From positions 1-24,498 of IMG/VR virus record IMGVR_UViG_3300017744_000139: a DNA stretch of 24,498 nt. One strand, 5' to 3'. Positions within the stretch are counted from its first letter, which is position 1, and each line of letters starts with the position of its first letter. The notes under the pieces are model-generated. The model saw nothing but the letters and a program-made list of their open reading frames with translations, was not told where the DNA came from and did no database searches. Shown here one piece after another: positions 7,694 through 16,414 of this stretch. Source of the stretch: a virus. Made by a program: the position numbers and the translations under genes.

Positions 7694-9388
7694 ATGACAG
7701 ATAGATTATTTTTTAGCAGAGATACGAAAGTCTATGTTCAGAAAGGTTCTGGCGGTAGTGCATACCACTGGGAGATTCCTGTTCTTGATGGCTTTTCATT
7801 CTCACAAGCAACAAACACTTCGGAAATTACTCTTGCAGAAATGTCAGATGCTACTGGTAATAGCCGTCGTGGAAGACAAATGTTTAACACCTCTCTTGCT
7901 CCGGCAGAGTGGAGTTTCTCAACATACGCAAGACCTTTTACAAGTGGAGGCAGCTCTATACCAAATAAAGCTAATGCAACAGCAGGCTACCACCACGCCG
8001 TAGAAGAAGTTTTGTGGGCTCAAATGGTAGGCGATGGTACTTACGAAACAAGTGCTAGTACTGGTGGTGGTGCAACTTTTGCTAGCGGTGGTACAGCTAT
8101 TGGAATCGCAGATTTAGGCGCTACTTTTACTCAGGCAGTTAACGGTGCTGTTACAGACTCAACTACTGTTGTATTTAGTAATATAGCTAATATTAAAATC
8201 GGCCAGAGAGCTACTTTGGGCGGTACTGCTACTCATGTAACAAACATTGATACAGCATCAAAAACTGTTACTTTTGCTTCAGCAGTTACAGTTGCTAATG
8301 CAGCCAGTATTACTTTCTCTCGAACTTTTGGAGTAGATAAAACGGTTACAGTACAGACTGAAACTAATAATAACGGTGAAGGTGCTACAGTACAAATTGC
8401 CTATGATGATAGTGCAAGCAGTTTCACAGTTACTATAGTCCAAGCGGGTGCAGGCTATGCTGGGAGTGATACTCTAAGTATTTCTCAAGCAGATGTAGCA
8501 GCTGCTTTCAGTACTGCTCTAGGTCGTACCATTGCAGCTGATTATACAGCAAGCCCTTCAAACGGTACTTTGGGTACTCCAGCTACTCCATCTGCCGGGA
8601 CTTCTTTCACTGGCTTTACTCGTAGTAACAGTAGTGCAGGTTTACAAATTGGATTCGGATCCTCAAATAAAACTACTCTAGGTACTTTTGATCTAGTATT
8701 TGTACTTGGTGGATCTACTGGAACTGACACTAAACAACAAGTTTACAGAATAACAAATTGTTGTGTAAATGAAGCAGGTCTTGACTTTGATATTGATGGT
8801 ATTACTACTATTAATTGGTCAGGTATGGGTACAGTAATACAAGATCAGGATACTACTGGTCCAGAAGGTACTTTAATCAATGAAGCCACAGCTGATACTT
8901 CTAACTTTATCCGTAACCGACTAACTTCTTTAACAGCTAGTTCTGGTTTAGGAGATGATGGAAGTACTACTTCATACGATTTAGTCCTAACAGGTGGTAA
9001 TATTACTATTAGTAATAATATGACTTACTTAACTCCAGAAACTCTTGGTATAGTAAATACTCCTTTGGGGCATGTTACAGGAACTCGTTCTGTTACTGGT
9101 AGCTTTACTTGTTACTTAAATAAGGAAGACAACTCAAGTGCAGAGCTATTTAAGAAACTAATTGGAAACACTACTGCAGTTACTAATGTTTTCCAACTAC
9201 AGTTTAATGTTGGTTCTAGTTCGACATCGCCAGTGGCGCCACGAATTGAATTCGATATGGATAACTGTCACCTAGAAGTTCCTACTCATTCTATTGAGGA
9301 TGTAATCTCACTAGAAGCTAGTTTCCATGCACTGCCAAGTACTGTGGAACAAACAGATGAAGTATCTATCACATATGTAGGTGCTTAA
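7694..9388 (+). CDS. Major tail tube protein with large beta-domain insertion
   Basis: This is probably the subunit whose stacked rings form the tail tube. Tube-type sequence is seen at both ends: residues 1-110 (VYVQKG, IPVLDGFSFSQATNTSEITLAEM) and about 360-564 (a tail-tube-like VTGSFTCYLNKEDNSSAELFK and IEFDMDNCHLEV). Between them, about 115-360, lies an insertion rich in Gly, Ser and Thr. It has two apparent beta modules, one around VFSNIANIKIGQ (159) and one around VQAGAGYAGSDTLSIS (about 252), of the kind displayed on the outside of virions. 564 residues is long for a tube protein (usually 150-300). A strong AGGAG (7682-7686) lies seven bases before the ATG, and the 62-base leader holds only two weak hairpins. 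A terminator lies downstream. Confidence 0.85.
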   Translation: MTDRLFFSRDTKVYVQKGSGGSAYHWEIPVLDGFSFSQATNTSEITLAEMSDATGNSRRGRQMFNTSLAPAEWSFSTYARPFTSGGSSIPNKANATAGYHHAVEEVLWAQMVGDGTYETSASTGGGATFASGGTAIGIADLGATFTQAVNGAVTDSTTVVFSNIANIKIGQRATLGGTATHVTNIDTASKTVTFASAVTVANAASITFSRTFGVDKTVTVQTETNNNGEGATVQIAYDDSASSFTVTIVQAGAGYAGSDTLSISQADVAAAFSTALGRTIAADYTASPSNGTLGTPATPSAGTSFTGFTRSNSSAGLQIGFGSSNKTTLGTFDLVFVLGGSTGTDTKQQVYRITNCCVNEAGLDFDIDGITTINWSGMGTVIQDQDTTGPEGTLINEATADTSNFIRNRLTSLTASSGLGDDGSTTSYDLVLTGGNITISNNMTYLTPETLGIVNTPLGHVTGTRSVTGSFTCYLNKEDNSSAELFKKLIGNTTAVTNVFQLQFNVGSSSTSPVAPRIEFDMDNCHLEVPTHSIEDVISLEASFHALPSTVEQTDEVSITYVGA

Positions 9389-9397
9389 AAATATTTC

Positions 9398-9426
9398 TTG
9401 ACATTTATGGTCTGTTAGACTATAAT
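9398..9426 (+). promoter_or_regulatory. Second perfect-consensus sigma70 promoter
   Basis: TTGACA at 9398-9403 and TATAAT at 9421-9426 with a 17-base spacer, identical in layout to the promoter at 1076-1104. Transcription would start near 9433, only about 15 bases before the stem of the terminator, so most transcripts should be about 41 bases long unless polymerase reads through. Confidence 0.83.
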
Positions 9427-9447
9427 ATGGAAATAGAAAAAGTTAAG

Positions 9448-9473
9448 AAGGGGTCTTTTTCGGACCCCTTTTT
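9448..9473 (+). terminator. Intrinsic terminator between the two tail tube genes
   Basis: AAGGGGTC (9448-9455), a seven-base loop and GACCCCTT (9463-9470) form an 8-bp stem with a T run through 9473. It ends transcripts from the main tail tube gene and would also stop those starting at the promoter 22 bases upstream. Confidence 0.92.
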
Positions 9474-9488
9474 ATTATCCGGAGATTT

Positions 9489-11015
9489 ATGGCTAACTAC
9501 AATTTTTTACATCAAGCAGAAGTTTATCTTTCTGCAAATAAAGATCTTGCAAGTGGCCTAACTGTATCCGCAACTTATGCTCCGCATTTTGAGATAGGTA
9601 GTACAGCTACAGGGTTTCAAAGCAGCAGTGATCCTGCTATCGAAGAAAGATCGAAGCAAGTTTTGATGACAGGGGAAGTTGTATTACCCTCTAGCTTTTC
9701 CGATACCCAGTGTTTGTTTGAGCATGGTGGAACAGGACAAGGAACTTGGATTGGTGTTACTTTAGACAGCGGTGTTGCTAATTTTCATTTTAGAAGCGGA
9801 AATGGCGATACGGGTATAGAAAATCAAGTGCAGGGCACTACAAGGATATATAAAAAAATACCAATTAGTCAAATACCTGAATTTGACGGAAAAATGCACA
9901 CAGTTGCATGGGAGTTTGATCCTCCAAATAATATAGCAAAGTTTTGGATAGACAATCGTTTAATTATATCCGAAACAATTTCAAACTATAGTATGTGGTC
10001 AGGAGGAGATGATGGTGCATGGTTAAAAGGGTATGATAGTATTGCGGGATTTGGAGGAGGATCAGGAGGCGACCCTTACAGAACAGTATGGTCAGGAGCT
10101 TCGGGATCTGATTTAAGAGTATATACTAAACAGGCACTAACAAATACTAACACTCCTTTGCGAATAGATGTAGAACCTGGTATAAGATTTAGTCAGACTT
10201 TTACTGATAGGGCATATAGACAGAGAACTTTACACACTTTAAATAAGTTACATGAGGCATCAAATGTTGTAAAAGCAAATACAGCTAATTTCTCACTCAC
10301 AATGCCAGCCTTAGAAGAAAATGACTTATTAGAAATGGTTAATTTATTAGTTGACTATGATAGTTCGGGATTTAATTTACGAAACTACGATTTATATATT
10401 AAATTTCCAAATGAAACTTATTTGCTTAAAAAATGCGTTTCCACAAATGGGACATTCATGATTGAGAAATTAGAGAATCTCAAGCTGGAAATACAAGGGC
10501 AAGCAAGTAAATTGAGCAAGGACGTATATTTACCTCCTGTTCAAGTAGCACGTTCTGCAACTAGAACATTTCAAAAACTAGATTATGTTAGTGTTCAGGT
10601 AGGAGATACAAACCCTCCGCCTACACTAAGTAATGTTTTTAATATATCGATAGAATTGCAGAATTCAATAGGTTGGCTTCCTTATGGGACAGTCAACGAA
10701 GCTATAAATGCAACCAATGCTTCAACTTCCTCTTACCCCTCTAATTATACTCTTAATAAAAGAACATTATCTGGTTCTATCAGTCAGTATATAACTGATG
10801 AAAATGATAGCAATGCTCAAGATTGGAAAACAGGAGTAAATATTATAATTAAAGTAGGCAGAGATGCCTCGACAGGTTTTCAATTTAATCTGTCTAATTG
10901 TACTTTTACAAACAGAGCCGCTGCTACTGAGACTTTGATAACTCAAAGTTATGACTGGAGAATGAACGACAACCCTGCCGATTTAGGCACAAAAATAACT
11001 TTTAACGCACAATAA
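9489..11015 (+). CDS. Second tail tube-like protein carrying a ConA/LamG-like lectin domain
   Basis: A 508-residue protein related to the preceding tube protein. EVYLSANK near the start matches VYVQKGS there, and VEPGIRFSQTFTD (228-240) matches VLDGFSFSQATNT. The C-terminal RTLSGSISQYITDENDSNAQDWK and FQFNLSNCTF match VTGSFTCYLNKEDNSSAELFK and IEFDMDNCHL. Between the first two pairs sits an inserted domain, about residues 40-215, with the hallmark DGKMHTVAWEFDPPNNIAKFW of concanavalin A-like lectin/LamG folds. So it is a tube paralogue with a probable carbohydrate-binding domain, perhaps a ring at one end of the tail or a minor decorated tube subunit. The ribosome site GGAG at 9481-9484 lies only four bases before the ATG. 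Homology was judged by eye. Confidence 0.75.
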   Translation: MANYNFLHQAEVYLSANKDLASGLTVSATYAPHFEIGSTATGFQSSSDPAIEERSKQVLMTGEVVLPSSFSDTQCLFEHGGTGQGTWIGVTLDSGVANFHFRSGNGDTGIENQVQGTTRIYKKIPISQIPEFDGKMHTVAWEFDPPNNIAKFWIDNRLIISETISNYSMWSGGDDGAWLKGYDSIAGFGGGSGGDPYRTVWSGASGSDLRVYTKQALTNTNTPLRIDVEPGIRFSQTFTDRAYRQRTLHTLNKLHEASNVVKANTANFSLTMPALEENDLLEMVNLLVDYDSSGFNLRNYDLYIKFPNETYLLKKCVSTNGTFMIEKLENLKLEIQGQASKLSKDVYLPPVQVARSATRTFQKLDYVSVQVGDTNPPPTLSNVFNISIELQNSIGWLPYGTVNEAINATNASTSSYPSNYTLNKRTLSGSISQYITDENDSNAQDWKTGVNIIIKVGRDASTGFQFNLSNCTFTNRAAATETLITQSYDWRMNDNPADLGTKITFNAQ

Positions 11016-11027
11016 CTAGGAGCAACA

Positions 11028-11474
11028 ATGGATTTAAAAACTCTAATGGTCGATACCAAAGCGGTATGGATTAAATTCCCCGGACTTGATGGTTTCGAGG
11101 TACAAGTAGTAAACTTATCAAGAAAAGAACTAACAGCCTTAAGAAAGGGTTGTACTATTACTAAATTTGATAGAAAAAGTAGACAATCTGTAGAAGAAAT
11201 TAACGAAGAAAAATTCGTTGAAAAGTTCACAGAAGCAGTAATAAAAAGCTGGAAAGGCTTAAAATTATCCTATCTAGAAAACCTACTACTAGTAGATATC
11301 GGTGATCAGGACCCGGATAAAACACTTCCTTTTACAAAGGATAATGCAGAAACTTTAGTAACTTCTTCAAATGAATTTGATACTTGGCTCAACGAGGTAG
11401 TCTTTGACTTAGAAAACTTTCGTACTGGAGCAAAGAAGTCTACTGATAAAGAGGCTGGAGTCGTATCTAGCTAA
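11028..11474 (+). CDS. Tail assembly chaperone, first frame (gpG-like)
   Basis: A 148-residue protein in the place of the lambda gpG/HK97 gp13 chaperone that coats the tape measure during tail assembly. It has an N-terminal beta part (AVWIKFPGLDGFEVQVVNLS), a helical middle (FVEKFTEAVIKSWKGLKLSYLENLLLV) and FDTWLNEVVFDLENF near 122-136, as in this family. AGGAG at 11018-11022 lies five bases before the ATG. The neighbouring frame is open from 11413, overlapping the last 62 bases of this gene, so a ribosomal frameshift to a longer product is possible. It would have to be +1 or -2, because the -1 frame stops at once. Confidence 0.8.
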   Translation: MDLKTLMVDTKAVWIKFPGLDGFEVQVVNLSRKELTALRKGCTITKFDRKSRQSVEEINEEKFVEKFTEAVIKSWKGLKLSYLENLLLVDIGDQDPDKTLPFTKDNAETLVTSSNEFDTWLNEVVFDLENFRTGAKKSTDKEAGVVSS

Positions 11475-11487
11475 TTCTGAGACTGGG

Positions 11488-11808
11488 ATGACGCAAGAGC
11501 GTTATCTAAAAATGTGTGAACAGATGGGAAAGGAGCCGGACGAGGAGGAGATGCCTCCTTCGCTAAATGACCTTCCAGAAATAGTAATAATAGCTTTAGA
11601 AATTTTTTCATGCTTAGGTGATAGGATATATCCAGAAATAGGATATACGGGAAAAGACTTTACAAACTTAGATACTTATATAAACATATATGGAGTAGAA
11701 AACAAAGAGCTACTCTTAGAGATTCTAAACATTTTAGAATCAAGAGCTATAGAACTCTCACGAAAACAGTTAAAAGCAGAGAGGGATAAGCTAAAGAGAA
11801 AAAAATAG
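11488..11808 (+). CDS. Tail assembly chaperone, second frame (gpT-like part)
   Basis: A 106-residue acidic then basic helical protein (YLKMCEQMGKEPDEEEMPPS, then DLPEIVIIALEIFSCLGDRIYPEIGY and a Lys-rich end) in the position of the frameshifted T part of the G-GT chaperone pair. The frame is open upstream to 11413 with no start codon before the ATG at 11488 except possible rare ones. It can therefore be made by a +1 (or -2) shift from the first frame, or independently by coupled re-initiation 13 bases after its stop. The ribosome site before the ATG is poor. The stop shares one base with the tape measure GTG (TAGTG). Confidence 0.75.
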   Translation: MTQERYLKMCEQMGKEPDEEEMPPSLNDLPEIVIIALEIFSCLGDRIYPEIGYTGKDFTNLDTYINIYGVENKELLLEILNILESRAIELSRKQLKAERDKLKRKK

Positions 11809-14800
11809 TGGCAGATACTATAACAGTCAAGTTTAAAGTACTAGAAGATGGAAGCTTCCAGCAGATTGGTGCCGACGCTGAAAAAGCCGCAAAGTCTACC
11901 GACAAAGCTAGTAAGTCCAGCGATCATTATAGTAAGAAGAATAAAGGTGTTGCCCAGGCGGGCATGAACAGCACAAAAGCATTCTCTAAAATGACTACTG
12001 GCATAGAAGGAGGACTTGTTCCTGCTTATGCTACACTTGCTGCTCACGTATTCGCTGTAACCGCTGCTTTCGGAGTATTAGAAAGAGCTGCGGGCGTAAA
12101 GCAACTTAATGAAGGTCTATTATTTACAGGTCGTGCTGCAGGGGAAAACCTTACCCTTGTTTCTGAAGGTCTAGTACAAATAACGGACAATGCAGTATCC
12201 GCAGCTGAAGCAATGAAGTCTGTTGCTTTAGGCACATCCGCAGGGTTTGATCAAACCCAAATGGAAGGATTAGCCAGAGTAGCTAAGGGTGCTGCTCAGG
12301 CTCTTGGCAGGGACATGACAGATGCACTAGATAGACTTACTAGAGGTGCTGCAAAACTCGAGCCAGAAATTCTAGATGAATTAGGTATTATGGTACGGCT
12401 AGATGATGCGACTCAAAAGTACGCAGATAAACTAGGCGTTGCTGTAAGCTCTCTTAGCCAGTTTGAACGTAGAATGGCGTTCACAAACGAAATCATAGAA
12501 CAGGGTGGTAAAAAGTTTGGTGCTCTGTCTCAGACTATGGAAAGTAATCCTTTCAATCAATTAGCTGCAACTTTTGATAATCTAATAAAGACCGGAACAA
12601 TATTTATGAACTCTGTACTAGGGCCTATAGCAGGGTTCCTAGCAGGAAGCATGCCTACTCTATTAGCCTCGATGGCTGTTTTAGGAACAGGTGTAATTAA
12701 TAAAATGGTTCCTGGACTATTGCAAGCAGGTGAAGCTAGTGCTAAACTTGCGGGTGAAATGGCAGAGACTTCAAAACAAACTCTTAAAAGTACAAAGGCA
12801 TTTAAAGGTGCTCCAAAAGCCTACACAGGCTTAGTTTCAAAACTTCAAAAAGGCACTGCCAGTAAAAAACAATATAAAAGTGCATTAGACAGCCTACGTA
12901 AATCTGTAAGTTTGCATGAAAAGCAGATGGTAAATTATATAAAAATACATGGACAAGAGTCAGTAGCCGTAAAAACCAAAGAAAAGAAACTAAACGAGGC
13001 AAAAGGAGCTATAAAAAGTCTTACCGCGGCTCAAGAGTTAGAAACATTATCAACGCAAAAAGCCGCACAAGCTAAAATCATGGCAGCAGCAGCTACAGGA
13101 AGTTTTAAAGACACTTATGTACTTTTAAAGGCAGAGATAATGAGAGTATGGGCAGCAACCACTCTTGATACCGTAGGAAAAGGATTCTTAACCATAGCTT
13201 ACGCGCGATTAAGAGATGCAGTACTTATGGCAACTCTTAGCTTAAAAGCCTTTGGTCTAACACTGCTACAATCATTACCAGTACTTGGACAAATAGTTTT
13301 AGCTGGTTATCTGTTAAAAGATGTGTTTTTAAAATTCTTTCCTAGCGCCGCAAAAGAAGTAAGTATATTTGCAGACGCCTTAGAGAATTCTAAAAAAAGA
13401 GCAGAAGAATATCCTAATATTATTCAGCAAATGGCTAATACTTACGCTCATGCTACTACTAATTCTGAAAGATATATTATTGCTCAAAAAACAATAAATG
13501 GTTTATTAAAACAAGGTCTTGCCCAAGTAAAAGAGTTTAAAAGAGTAGAGGAATTAGCAGCTAGAACGAAACAAGTAGCTGCAAAACGAGAATTAAAAGC
13601 TCTTGAAGAAAAAAAGACTAAAGCCGAAGAAGTATTTAAAAAGACATCATTTGATCCAGCGAATATACAAACAGGCTTTCTTGCGGCGAATATGCAAACT
13701 CAGGCGAGTCGCGGTTTAGACAAGTCAGGAGATTCAAACAAATTCGACAAAACCAGACAGGACAGAGTAAAAGAGTTAGCCGATGCAATGACAGATTATC
13801 AACTAGTTCTAGAAGAACTAGGGCCCGCACAACAAGCCTTTAATGAATCCAGTGTTCTTCCGAAAGCAAGTGATGAGCGAGTAGCAGCAGTAGCTATGGC
13901 ATTAGGAGATACTAAAAACGCAATTTCATTGACGATTGGCGAAATGGAAAAAGGTAGTGAAGAATTTATTGAGGCAAATGACCAACTCGACTCACTAACA
14001 GGGTTACTAGACAACTTAAGCGCTGAGACCCTTCCTGCCGCGGAAGACGCTCTTGAAAGTTTATCCAATAAATCCGATAAAACAACGAAATCTTTTCAAG
14101 GTTTGATAGATATAGGTCAAGAAATTGATGCTTTGTTTACAAAAAATGCCCAAAGAACAGGCGACTATTCAGAACAAATTAGGCTACTCGACAAAGTAGA
14201 AAAAGAACTTGCAAGAACTAATAGATCTGCCGCCCAAGATGAAGCAGCCAATAGTGCTCTTAGCTCTTTCGGAATCACCAGAGACGAACTAAGTGGGGCT
14301 TTAGGATTAAAAGATCAGTTTATAGCTCTTGCAGACGCTAAAAAACAAATAGGCTATCTAGACGAAGAGCAGGTTCAAAGACAAGATGCGTTAAACGCCG
14401 CAGGTCTAGAGCAGCTTGCTATGGAAGAGCGCCATTCGCATAATGCTTATAAACTGTCACTAGCCCAAGAAGATCTTAGATTAGGAAGAATAGCAGGGCT
14501 TGATGTATCTCAGAAAGAGTTAGAAGTACTAAAGCAGTTAGGACAAGAAGAAAAAGATCGACTTGAAACAATCAAACAAAGAACAGAAGAAGCAAACCAA
14601 AACCCACTGTTCGGGCAAGGTGTTGAAGCCGGTGGGTTTATGGAAGCAAATAAGGATAAGTTTAATGATCCTGCCGTAGCTACTAGCGAAAAGATAGGTA
14701 TGATCGGGGAGGCAATGAAGCCTATGATGGAGCAGGCTAAAAAACTTGGTCCAGATGGAGAAGTCGCTGCAGCTGTAATGGAAGGTGCTCTTCAAATGGG

Positions 14801-15659
14801 TGAGACATTCATGGGCGTTTTTGAGCAACTAGAAGAAGGAACTTTAACATTTCAGTCTGGTCTACAAGCGGCATCTGCTATTATTGGAGCTATAGGCCAA
14901 ATGCAAGCAGCTAATGCTAAAAAACAAGTAGCCGATATAGATAGGATGATAGCTGCTGAGAAGAAGAAAGACGGTAAGTCTGAAGAAAGTATGCAAAAAA
15001 TAGCCTCTATGGAAGCTAAGAAGACGGCTATTAAGAGAAAGGCTTTTGAACAAGACAAAAAGATGAAAATGGCACAAGTTGTTATGGCTACTGCTTCCGC
15101 GATTATGACAGCGATTCAAGGACCTCCAGGATTGCCGTGGTCTGCGGTATTTGGTACTATGGCAGCGGCTATGGGTGCAGCTCAACTGTCAGCCATCGCA
15201 CAAACAACCTTCCAGGGTGGAGGAGGTGCCGGAGCAGCAGCGCCTAGTAAGCTAACCGTAGGACAGAGACAGAATACAGTAGACCTTGCAAAAGCAAATA
15301 ATGCTGGAGGAGAGATTTCATACATGAGAGGAGCACAAGGAACAGGAAAAGGTGCTACCGATTATAAACCTGCTTTCTCAGGATATAAACATAGAGCTGG
15401 AGGAGGTTATTTAGTAGGGGAACAAGGACCAGAATTATTTATGCCAGATGTACCTGGTGAAATATTGCAGTCTGGACAGTCGCCTCAATCTTCTCCAAAC
15501 GTTAATTTTTCAATAAATGCTGTAGATTCTACAGGAGTTGAAGATTTATTAGTAAACCAAAAAGGACATATTATAAGAATGATAAGAGAAGCAGCAAACG
15601 AACATGGAGAGTCTTTCTTAGAAAGCGTATCAGACTCTGAGTATGGAGGACAGATGTAA
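11808..15659 (+). CDS. Tail tape measure protein
   Basis: A 1,283-residue protein that sets tail length and is ejected with the DNA. It has an N-terminal KFKVLEDGSF, long Ala/Lys/Glu/Gln helices, and hydrophobic stretches near 68-92, 262-305, 467-512 and 1086-1135 that could insert in the host membrane. The C-terminal GGGYLVGEQGPELFMPDVPG (near 1198) is a standard tape measure ending. At about 1.5 angstrom per residue it would predict a tail near 190 nm. No lysozyme or peptidase motif was recognised. The GTG start overlaps the chaperone stop (TAGTG). The end overlaps the next gene (TAATG), with GGAGGA at 15645-15650 serving that gene. Confidence 0.94.
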   Translation: MADTITVKFKVLEDGSFQQIGADAEKAAKSTDKASKSSDHYSKKNKGVAQAGMNSTKAFSKMTTGIEGGLVPAYATLAAHVFAVTAAFGVLERAAGVKQLNEGLLFTGRAAGENLTLVSEGLVQITDNAVSAAEAMKSVALGTSAGFDQTQMEGLARVAKGAAQALGRDMTDALDRLTRGAAKLEPEILDELGIMVRLDDATQKYADKLGVAVSSLSQFERRMAFTNEIIEQGGKKFGALSQTMESNPFNQLAATFDNLIKTGTIFMNSVLGPIAGFLAGSMPTLLASMAVLGTGVINKMVPGLLQAGEASAKLAGEMAETSKQTLKSTKAFKGAPKAYTGLVSKLQKGTASKKQYKSALDSLRKSVSLHEKQMVNYIKIHGQESVAVKTKEKKLNEAKGAIKSLTAAQELETLSTQKAAQAKIMAAAATGSFKDTYVLLKAEIMRVWAATTLDTVGKGFLTIAYARLRDAVLMATLSLKAFGLTLLQSLPVLGQIVLAGYLLKDVFLKFFPSAAKEVSIFADALENSKKRAEEYPNIIQQMANTYAHATTNSERYIIAQKTINGLLKQGLAQVKEFKRVEELAARTKQVAAKRELKALEEKKTKAEEVFKKTSFDPANIQTGFLAANMQTQASRGLDKSGDSNKFDKTRQDRVKELADAMTDYQLVLEELGPAQQAFNESSVLPKASDERVAAVAMALGDTKNAISLTIGEMEKGSEEFIEANDQLDSLTGLLDNLSAETLPAAEDALESLSNKSDKTTKSFQGLIDIGQEIDALFTKNAQRTGDYSEQIRLLDKVEKELARTNRSAAQDEAANSALSSFGITRDELSGALGLKDQFIALADAKKQIGYLDEEQVQRQDALNAAGLEQLAMEERHSHNAYKLSLAQEDLRLGRIAGLDVSQKELEVLKQLGQEEKDRLETIKQRTEEANQNPLFGQGVEAGGFMEANKDKFNDPAVATSEKIGMIGEAMKPMMEQAKKLGPDGEVAAAVMEGALQMGETFMGVFEQLEEGTLTFQSGLQAASAIIGAIGQMQAANAKKQVADIDRMIAAEKKKDGKSEESMQKIASMEAKKTAIKRKAFEQDKKMKMAQVVMATASAIMTAIQGPPGLPWSAVFGTMAAAMGAAQLSAIAQTTFQGGGGAGAAAPSKLTVGQRQNTVDLAKANNAGGEISYMRGAQGTGKGATDYKPAFSGYKHRAGGGYLVGEQGPELFMPDVPGEILQSGQSPQSSPNVNFSINAVDSTGVEDLLVNQKGHIIRMIREAANEHGESFLESVSDSEYGGQM

Positions 15660-16414
15660 TGAGTTTACCCTCTGCACAACAAAATATCTTACCAGATCCT
15701 ACTAATAGAATTCATATTTCGGGATGGAATGGAGGGGGTTCTTACGGCCCCGGTTTTGCATCAGTAAGTTTAACTTCTGAACAGAAGGTTATGAAAAGCA
15801 GAACTAACTCAGGTAGATTAGTAACTCGTATGGCATCAGGACATACTTGGAAATTAGCTATAAAATATAACCCTCTTACTAGAGAAGATTTTGAGCCTGT
15901 GGCAAATTTTTTAATAGATAAAAGAGGCTCTTTAGAAGCGTTTTATGTGTCTCTACCTCAACATCAAGGATCTAGAAACACTACGTTTCAGACTTTTTTA
16001 GATAATTATATAAACATATATGGAGCTAATCCTAATACTACAACCGCGGCTGTCGCTAGCGGTAATACTGTTATGATGCTTGCAGGTTTTCCCACTACTG
16101 ATTTTGACGATAACTCGCCACAGCCTGGTGATATATTTAGTATTGACAACTCAGATCCCTTACATACAAAAGTGTATAAAGTAACAAAAGTAGAGAATAA
16201 TGATAAATTTTCAGATGACAATAACAGGCCTACTACAGCTCAAAGACGAGTTCATTTTATACCTGCCTTAAGTAAAGCTATAGGCTCAGGCGATAAAATA
16301 AACTTTTATAACCCCAAAATAAGGGTTATACTTTCTAACGATGCTTTTTCCTATGAACTAAATCAGAATAATCTATATACTTTTAATCTTGATTTAGAGG
16401 AGGCCGCACAGTAA
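15659..16414 (+). CDS. Distal tail protein (Dit-like)
   Basis: A 251-residue protein in the usual place of the distal tail ring between tape measure and tip. The first half ([37 protein letters not shown], then a [12 protein letters not shown] segment) resembles the Dit/gpM tube-like domain. The second half is interrupted by a compact beta module (about 120-200, with QPGDIFSID and [10 protein letters not shown]). It closes with [18 protein letters not shown] and a [12 protein letters not shown] end, typical of such proteins. The ribosome site is GGAGGA at 15645-15650, and the gene overlaps both neighbours by one base. Its own last codons include AGAGGAGG (16396-16403), the ribosome site of the giant tip gene. 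Confidence 0.72.
   Translation: MSLPSAQQNILPDPTNRIHISGWNGGGSYGPGFASVSLTSEQKVMKSRTNSGRLVTRMASGHTWKLAIKYNPLTREDFEPVANFLIDKRGSLEAFYVSLPQHQGSRNTTFQTFLDNYINIYGANPNTTTAAVASGNTVMMLAGFPTTDFDDNSPQPGDIFSIDNSDPLHTKVYKVTKVENNDKFSDDNNRPTTAQRRVHFIPALSKAIGSGDKINFYNPKIRVILSNDAFSYELNQNNLYTFNLDLEEAAQ

Noticed and set aside
14862-15185. Minus-strand frames within the tape measure gene
   Set aside because: They lack a ribosome site and family motifs, and the plus strand carries the tape measure's hydrophobic C-terminal region.
16143-16180. TTGACA with a TATAAA downstream in the distal tail gene
   Set aside because: The spacer is about 26 bases, too long for a sigma70 promoter.
1-16414. Altered genetic code, because none of the 15 visible stop codons is TGA
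   Set aside because: No in-frame TGA was met where Trp is expected, Trp is written TGG, and all proteins end at plausible places. Chance and AT bias suffice.
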